From: Cyprinodon diabolis
Taxonomy: Eukaryota; Chordata; Actinopteri; Cyprinodontiformes; Cyprinodontidae
Direction of reading: 5' to 3'
Assembly (NCBI GenBank): GCA_030533445.1
Contig: CM060066.1
Coordinates: 39,313,235 to 39,377,234, forward strand
Length of the DNA: 64,000 nt
A program made the translations under genes and the position numbers. Below the pieces are notes generated by a model, which made no database searches, was not told the origin of the DNA, and was given only the letters and a program-made list of their open reading frames with translations. The number at the start of each line of letters is the position of its first letter. Position 1 is the stretch's first letter. Positions 59,201 to 64,000 of the stretch are shown in pieces.

Positions 59201-62200
59201 TTAACTTTATTGATCTCACATTGGAGAAATTTACCTCTGCATTTAACCCATCCCCCTGGGGAGCAGTGGGCTGCCACCATTGGGCACCCGGGGAGTAATC
59301 GGGTGTTAAGGGTCTTGCTCAGAGTCTGGGGAAGTGGATTTCGAACTCACAACCTCAGGATTCCAAGCTCTATGGCCTAACCTCAAGGCCACCACTCCCC
59401 ACCTGGTGTGTCTTGTCGAGCAGTTACATGTCGTCAAAGTAAACAGGAGGTAGCTCAGCATACTGTACAGTAATAAGTGAGCCAGTGCTGAAGATGATAG
59501 AGGAGATGGTGTTGTGGATATCAACAGTTTGAGGTCTGTTGGTGAGGAAGTCCAGGACCCATTTCCCCAGTGTGGAATTCAGCCCAAGAGACGAGAGCTT
59601 GCACACTAAAGTCTGTGGGATGAAGGTGTTACGAGCTGAGGTGAAATCAAGGAAGACCAGACAGAATTTCCGCTCTCCAGGTGAATGAGGGCTGTGTAGA
59701 ATACCAATGTCATTGCGTCAGCAGGGGATAGCTTCCTCGTGTATGCAAGTGGATGTGGGTCCACAGTGACTTTAAAGAGGTCCTAGATATGGGACGTCAT
59801 CTTTAAGCATTTCATGATTAGCGATGTTAAAGCTATTGGTGGGTAGTCATTCAGGCTTGTCACTGTTTAACACTTAAGGACAGGAGTGGTGGACTTTAAG
59901 CAGATTGGCACATATTCTAGTGACAATGAAGTGTTAAAGATGTTTGTCAACACCTGAGGTAGCTGGTGTTCTGCCCCTTAGTACCTGCGCCGGGATGTTG
60001 TTGGGGTCTGCAGCCTTATGGGGGTTCATTCCTTGACGGCCTGCCTCACATCCACCACGGTAACATGGAAGTGGAGGTGATAAAAGTCTGGTGCTGGTGG
60101 GGGAGTTGTAATCCTCAAAGCTGGGTCAGAAAGGAATTTTGCATTTCTGATGTTTGTAGCCTTTGATGCCCTTTCAGATGTGCATAATTTTTGGGTCTAT
60201 GTATTTGATGAAGAAGAGGTGAGAGAGACGCATAAACAGTCAGCAACATGCAGGCAGCTTTTTGGAAATTAAATTTACACATTTGAAAGCATCTTCTTGA
60301 CTTCTTCAAGCATATGATATCTCTCTGTGACAAAAAAGCAAAATTTTTGTTAAGTGAAAAAGTACTATTGCTCTTGTGGCTCAATCTGAATACCTTACAT
60401 CGGTAAGTAAACTTAAGCTATGGTGAAAGAGTGTGTGGGCACCATTTACATGCAAATCGAATGCCTCAGTCTCCTTAAACCCCAATCGGCCATGACAGAT
60501 TGCCGCTCAAACTGAGCCTGGTTCTGCCATAGTTTTCTTTAATTTAAAAGGGGGTTTTCCTCTCCACTGTCACTTCAAGCATGCTTGGTGTGAAGGACGG
60601 CTTTCGAGTCAATCAATTTATGCAATCAGCTGGTCTTCCGTAGACTGTATGTTCCAGTTGAATTGTCTCTGCAAAGTGCCTTGAGATTACACGGGTTGTG
60701 AATTGGTGCTACAGCCCTTATTTTGATGTCAGTTTTTTCACTATAGACAGTGACATTTGTGTTCCAACATCTTTTAATAAATTATGCATTGGTAGATTAT
60801 GGGTTTGTCATTTGTATTTTACCAGTGTTTTGTTTTTTTCTAAGGTATAGTGTTTAGATAAAATTGCTTTAAAAGTTAAACTGATTTTGGAAGGTATTAA
60901 ACAAACCAAACGGGAGGATATTTTTGTGTTCTCTAACTCACACAATGGCATCTGTTACTGCAAGTTAACGTCAAGTGAATACCTTTAAGGTAATGGCTGA
61001 AGCTGGCTAAATCTAACAGCTTAAGTTGGCCTCACCAAAATAACCTACTTAACAAAGAGAAATGCTGCAGAGAAATGATTCACCAAGTAGTATTACAAGA
61101 AATGGTGCTGTATAGATCAGCGGCGAATCATACTGGGGTGTGATAGAGATGGTTCACTCAATCATTTTACAAATCAGTTTGTGATTCTTTTATGTTGTGA
61201 CTGAGCTGAAATTTCCTGTCAGCCAACCTACAATTGAGAGTCAATACCGCTGAATCCCTCACATGATTTATACATGCTGTCACTGTCTTGTGGCCTGAAC
61301 AAATCGTGCCCTCAGTCATGCAGTATGTATATCACACTGAGAGTGGCACAGTTTCATCTGTACACATATATAGCTATGATTTTTTTAATAAGTAACACAT
61401 TTTATTAAATCTAAAAGTCAAAAAATACTTCTTTTGATTGACTTCCAATTGCCAAAATATTTTAAATAAGGTAAGACAAGAGCCTGAAAAGTCAGTTTGA
61501 TATCCATTACCTGTTTTAGCTTTTATGGAACATAAAAGGCTGTTAAAGTTTTATGATTAGCATATTTAATGTCACAAAAGTTAAGCTTATTGTTACAAGT
61601 CTGGGTATGTTATGTGACCAAAGCAGAGTACTTTTAATGTAAAAACCAAAATTGTACTTACATGAGCTAAGTGATTTGGTGGACGAATCTTTCCAACAAA
61701 TCATATTAATGTACTGGTTCTAGTGATTATTTTTACTCAAAATATGTGCTTCCACCACTCTCGTGGACTGCTCTGATCAAAACTGTTTGGAAAAAGTGGG
61801 AACATTCAGTTGAACCTTCCAAGCTGATTAGTCTAAGTGACACCTAGTGCTCCTAATCAAATTTTTTTTTAGCCAATAATGGTAAAACAATTAAATAGCA
61901 GCAGATGAGAATGCTTGCTGTATTGTTGCTTTATTGCTTTTCCTCTTCCCAGGATGAAATCATAGAGCCGCACAAAACGTGAAATGTGATAGCAGCAGCT
62001 ACATTCTCCTGTGCTGCCATATTTGTTTTGGTTTCACTGTGGGCTCAGCAGGTCTTCGTTTTTGTCACAGTTATGTGTCCCACCTGAAACTATAATACTG
62101 CAACATGACTGTCAGAGCTGTTTTGGGACAGTCTGGAATGGTTGAAGCGGAAATGGTATAAGATGGATTCCCGTGTTTGTGAACACACAATTACCACGGG

Positions 62201-63327
62201 AATTCAGCTTGCAAGCAAGATTACACTGACATAATTTCTCCATTAAGATCTTTCTTTTTTGAGACAGTTTGCTGAAAAATCCTCAAAGCTAAACAGGCTG
62301 TGCTTTCTCAGTACAGTGCTATTCAGATCCAATTCAGATCTACTAAGTTCAGTCCAATCAAGGCAGCGCTTTTTTCTCTTCACCCACCAAAACTAGTCCA
62401 AACTGATGTCAAATTTCTCAGTGTTGCTGCATCCAAGCAGCTATGCAACATTTTACCCTAGTAATGCTGTTGTTGTGCAGCTAAACTCTATACCTGTCTG
62501 CGATCTGATGTTTTCCTTGACTGTTTATAATTCATGTCGATGAAAGATACTGGAGGTACTCTCTTTATCAATTGCAGTCAACCTCGAATTGTCAATTTCT
62601 AACAAAATAATATCCCACTTATGTTTCACATGTGTTTTTCATTATGCCTTTAATCACAAGGGAATGTGAAATACCGCATATTTTGTCAATATCAATATGC
62701 TTTTCTTCCACTGTCTTCATTTGACAGAAAAGCATTCCACAAGAGCTTTAAGCTTTGTGGATGCTGAACTCTCCAGCGCTATAATTGAAGAAAAAAATTT
62801 AATTGAACTACAAAGTGGTGAGCAATTCCTCTACAATTATGCCAAAACCTTCCTGATGGCTTAACTATGTGTGATCATGATGGGAATTTTTGTTTTGTTT
62901 TCCAAAATCATTTTTAGAGGTCTTAAACCTGTAACTGAAGGTAGGGAGGAACATGAAGAGGACAGATTAGGGACAAAATAGTTTGTCGTTTAGCTCCTAT
63001 AATATTGTTGTACTCTTAAAGCGGAAGGTAGTGAACTAGGATCTTTTTGGTCCTTCCTTGTGCAGCCAGTTATTGCTTTAAACCTAAAGTCATAACCTGC
63101 ACCTACACAATGTATAAACCTAAAAATCTTGTAATGCTCTACTACACCTTGTACCATTTTCTTACTTTCTCCTCAGGTATCATATCATAGTGACAGTTCT
63201 AGTGTACGTGCTGCCATTAGTGGTGATGGGAATCACTTACACTATCGTGGGGATGACACTCTGGGGTGGTGAGATTCCTGGAAATTCATCTGATAATTAT
63301 CATGGACAGCTCAAGGCTAAAAGGAAG
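47289..63327 (+). CDS. tacr3: tachykinin (neurokinin-3) receptor, N-terminal 236 residues
   Basis: Plasma-membrane class A GPCR for neurokinin B-type peptides, Gq/phospholipase C-coupled (family knowledge). Three exons are in the window: 47289-47656, 57180-57368 and 63177-63327, with matching splice phases (2, 2, 0). TM5/ICL3 ends at the window's last exon; TM6-7 lie beyond. N-glycosylation sequons are at Asn6, Asn9 and Asn13. TM1 is about 26-51, TM2 about 61-85, TM3 about 98-120 with Cys98, and the DRY motif is at residues 122-124, split by the first intron. TM4 is about 141-163 and TM5 about 190-213. [19 protein letters not shown] and QLKAKRK in exon 3, and [10 protein letters not shown] in exon 1, favour the NK3 type over NK1 or NK2. 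The extracellular N-terminus (about 25 residues) is short compared with mammalian NK3. The a/b paralogue cannot be assigned. Confidence 0.92.
47657..48225. other. tacr3 intron 1, nothing recognised
   Basis: AT-rich intronic DNA before a decayed Tc1 fragment. No supported feature. Confidence 0.45.
48230..48638 (+). pseudogene. decayed Tc1-like transposase N-terminal region
   Basis: The nucleotide pattern (AACAAACAACATCATAAAGA, ACACACCAGAGAGGTCAGAAAT, GCCATCTGGAAATGAAAACA, GGTGGAAGAATCTGTTGATAGG) is that of the helix-turn-helix half of a common teleost Tc1 transposase, in plus orientation, with many stops. It ends where the next repeat begins. Confidence 0.55.
48640..49502. mobile_element. composite DNA repeat with long fold-back arms
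   Basis: Outer ends are TTAAAGGAATAGTACACCC on the left and the complement CTTAAAGGTCCTATG on the right. Inside, 48900-49045 and about 49165-49312 form inverted arms of about 145 bp (GTCCATAATTTACTCGAAAC on one side, its complement on the other, continuing through GTGCGCA/TGCGCAC). The loop is about 120 bp. No transposase is present. It is either one non-autonomous element with long internal inverted repeats or a fold-back element nested in another repeat. Confidence 0.6.
49510..50855. other. tacr3 intron 1, nothing recognised
   Basis: Intronic DNA with poly-T/pyrimidine runs near 49855. No coding or repeat features supported. Confidence 0.45.
50860..50990 (-). mobile_element. small Tc1-like remnant
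   Basis: CTTCAGTTCCCTCCAAATCC, then TTTTGGATTTAGGTCAGG and TTGACTTGGCCATTGCAAAAC, match the complement of the Tc1 region encoding the NPIExLWxxL block and the preceding residues. Only this short block survives. Confidence 0.5.
50995..51928. other. tacr3 intron 1, nothing recognised
   Basis: No gene was found. The 118-codon minus-strand open frame at 51805-51449 lacks a recognisable domain or splice context and is not called. Confidence 0.4.
51931..52328. mobile_element. hAT-type MITE with 8-bp target duplication
   Basis: The element spans 51939-52320 (382 bp). Ends are TAGTGTTGCACCGAT and, complemented from the right, TAGTGTTGCGCCGAT. CTTATAAT flanks both sides (51931-51938 and 52321-52328). 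Subterminal GGTATCGGTATC repeats occur at both ends. No coding. An 8-bp duplication with TAG ends is the hAT signature. Confidence 0.88.
52330..53695. other. tacr3 intron 1, one strong hairpin
   Basis: Contains a perfect 16-bp inverted repeat GTCTCTCCTATCCAAG (53162-53177) with its complement at 53187-53202 and a 9-base loop. Otherwise no recognised gene or element. Confidence 0.5.
53700..53800 (-). repeat. LINE/SINE 3'-tail remnant
   Basis: The complement of ACTTAGACTTTAGACTAAG followed by ACAAACTTTATTGTATAC is a retroelement tail with AATAAAGTTTGT and a (TCTAAG)-like repeat. The body is too short to classify. Confidence 0.45.
54100..54241. repeat. unclassified repeat with CCAGGCAGATCTGCCTGG palindrome
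   Basis: A perfect 18-base palindrome lies at 54177-54194, with a related GTAGATCTGCCTGG copy at 54151-54164. The sequence continues across the hAT insertion at 54250-55201, since GGTTCGAG is duplicated, into 55202-55300, suggesting that an older repeat was the insertion target. Confidence 0.4.
54242..55209. mobile_element. hAT-type transposon derivative with BED zinc-finger remnant
   Basis: The element spans 54250-55201 (952 bp). Ends are TAGGGCTGGGCGATA and the complement from the right, TAGGGCTGGGCGATA. GGTTCGAG flanks both sides (54242-54249 and 55202-55209), an 8-bp target duplication. Subterminal ATCGATA-rich repeats occur at both ends. The interior holds, on the minus strand, a BED-type zinc-finger-like piece. 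The rest of the transposase is absent, so it is an internally deleted non-autonomous copy. Confidence 0.88.
54690..54900 (-). pseudogene. BED zinc-finger fragment of hAT transposase
   Basis: The minus-strand frame reads [20 protein letters not shown], then NTTN, and after a Phe run encoded by a poly-A tract (54786-54797) [13 protein letters not shown]. The spacing CxxC...H...H with VKTKSxNTTN is typical of the BED finger at the N-terminus of hAT transposases (ZBED-like). The homopolymer has probably shifted or stretched the finger. No catalytic region follows. Confidence 0.65.
55528..56475. mobile_element. possible hAT-type element
   Basis: The left end TAGAGCTGGAATGATTCGAC and the complement of the right end TAGGGCTGCAG resemble degenerate ends of a hAT family common in fish. 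The 8-bp flanks do not match (GTTTTAAA versus ATATTTCG), so the boundaries are uncertain. No transposase was recognised inside. Confidence 0.3.
56480..57179. other. tacr3 intron 1, 3' part
   Basis: AT-rich DNA leading to the pyrimidine tract and acceptor TTTCCTGCAG of tacr3 exon 2. No other feature. Confidence 0.5.
57369..58615. other. tacr3 intron 2, nothing recognised
   Basis: AT-rich intronic DNA. No supported coding or repeat feature. Confidence 0.45.
58619..59050 (+). mobile_element. probable solo LTR
   Basis: Starts TGTTATGGTTCTCCCC and ends CACTGCAACA (TG...CA). A TATATAC box lies near 58827, followed by CTCCCCCTCTGCAGTCACTC. An ATTAAA poly(A)-like signal near 58974 is followed by CTCTGCCTCGTGGTCTCTGC, wording typical of fish retroelement LTR ends. 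No internal coding and no second LTR nearby. A target duplication could not be shown. Confidence 0.45.
59195..59412 (-). mobile_element. tRNA-derived SINE, minus orientation
   Basis: AACTTTATTGATCTCAC (3' tail), CATTTAACCCATCCCC, GGGGAGCAGTGGGCTGCC and GGGCACCCGGGGAGTAATC are the complement of the SINE body at 33245-33500. The tRNA-like head with a B-box complement (GATTTCGAACTCAC) is at about 59337-59405. Confidence 0.7.
59430..60170 (-). mobile_element. LINE reverse-transcriptase fragment
   Basis: On the minus strand, about 59990-59765 reads [20 protein letters not shown] and later [18 protein letters not shown], and 59660-59430 reads [20 protein letters not shown] then NRPQTVDI. These are the RT blocks NDYRPxALTSxxMK and WxxxFLxNRxQ of non-LTR elements. 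Several stops are present. It is directly preceded in the plus direction by the minus-strand SINE. Confidence 0.7.
60470..60722 (+). mobile_element. L2-like LINE 3' tail
   Basis: CCTCTCCACTGTCACTTCAAG, GCTTTCGAGTCAATCAATTT and TGCCTTGAGATTACACGGG, then TTGTGAATTGGTGCTA, match the 3' UTR of the L2-like copy ending at 39115. Only the 3' UTR is present, as in a 5'-truncated insertion. Confidence 0.65.
60725..63176. other. tacr3 intron 2, 3' part, nothing recognised
   Basis: 2.4 kb of AT-rich intron ending at the CTTTCTCCTCAG acceptor of exon 3. No gene or repeat was recognised. Confidence 0.45.
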
Positions 63328-63612
63328 GTAAGCAAGTTTAATGTTGGCTTTACTTTGGGGTTGAAATGAAGCATGGCTATGGTGGCTCAAACAGAAGCTG
63401 GACATGTAAACTAATATGCTGCCAACTTGAAATAAAGTGTGGTTTTGATCTTATCTGCCTCAAGCTTGTTTTATGCTTTACGCATCTGCGAGGTTCGTGG
63501 AAAATTTGTAGCTACACAGACGGATCTGCTTGGAAACAATGGCGAGTTTGAAAATATGAACATCTAGAGACATTTCCTGATTTAGCCCATAAATATCACC
63601 AAACACTCCAGG
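63328..63612. other. start of tacr3 intron 3
   Basis: Begins with the GTAAGC donor after the exon encoding KAKRK. No further feature before the hAT-like end. Confidence 0.5.
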
Positions 63613-64000
63613 TAGGGATGGGCGATATGGACTAAAAAATGTATCACAATAATTTCTAGGTTTTACCACGACAACGATAAGTGACGATAAAAAACAAAAC
63701 AAAAACACAATATCAGCCTAATGTATCAAACCAATCAAACAAGCCTGAAATATGAGAACAAATTTCACATTTATTTAAATGCTACACAGCAAATATAACT
63801 TGGCTTATAAAAGTTACAAAGTAGTGCAACTGTAAATACAACTTGATAAATTGAGAAACAGAACTTAAAAGTTTTTCACTGAAAATTAAAACTAATCAGT
63901 AATCACCTCCTAATATAAATAGATGTGTAAATTACCAGTCGCTGGAACATGCCATATATTGGATAAATAAATACCAGTGCAAGTTCTAACATACATTACA
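63613..64000. mobile_element. left end of a hAT-type element, cut by window end
   Basis: TAGGGATGGGCGATATGG with following GACGATAA-type repeats resembles the end of the hAT family at 54250 (TAGGGCTGGGCGATA). The right end is not in the window, so size and target duplication are unknown. Confidence 0.5.

Overview
The window is vertebrate nuclear DNA, most likely from a ray-finned (teleost) fish. It holds widely spaced small exons with GT-AG introns, (TA)n and other microsatellites, and a mix of Tc1/mariner, hAT, L2-like LINE, tRNA-derived SINE and chromodomain Ty3/gypsy elements that is typical of teleosts. No prokaryotic genes, operons, rRNA genes or CRISPR arrays were seen. Four host genes lie on the + strand in this order: a Pro/Gln-rich secretory calcium-binding phosphoprotein (SCPP) gene (coding 1655-3070), an acidic SCPP gene resembling scpp1 (12238-13976), a rod-type cyclic nucleotide-gated channel alpha subunit, cnga1 (20339-32522), and the 5' part of a neurokinin-3 (tachykinin) receptor gene, tacr3 (47289-63327, continuing past the window). 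Species and paralogue letters cannot be assigned from the sequence alone. Layout: 1-3.4 kb holds the first SCPP gene with a TATA promoter. From 3.4 to 11.9 kb there is a deleted Tc1-like element, a minus-strand LINE fragment, a short dispersed repeat and a 568-bp terminal-inverted-repeat element that carries a RecQ-helicase-like coding fragment. From 11.9 to 14.2 kb is the acidic SCPP gene. From 14.2 to 20.3 kb there is no recognisable gene, but there are two CTCF-like motifs and a MITE embedded in a (TA)n tract. From 20.3 to 32.5 kb is cnga1. Its seventh coding intron is swollen by a hAT-type transposon into which a nearly complete chromodomain Ty3/gypsy retrotransposon (24198-30006) has inserted; both layers have target-site duplications. 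From 32.5 to 47.2 kb is a gene-free interval with SINE, L2 and Tc1 remnants. From 47.3 kb to the end is tacr3, with introns of 9.5 and 5.8 kb filled with several hAT-type elements, a fold-back element, LINE and SINE pieces and a possible solo LTR. Biologically, the two SCPP genes encode secreted matrix proteins of the bone, tooth and scale mineralisation family. cnga1 encodes the photoreceptor cGMP-gated channel and tacr3 a Gq-type peptide GPCR. They are neighbours by position, not a functional pathway. The items most worth following up are the RecQ-fragment-carrying TIR element with a 9-bp target duplication, the tRNA-independent (self-priming) primer arrangement of the chromovirus, and the nested insertion in cnga1.
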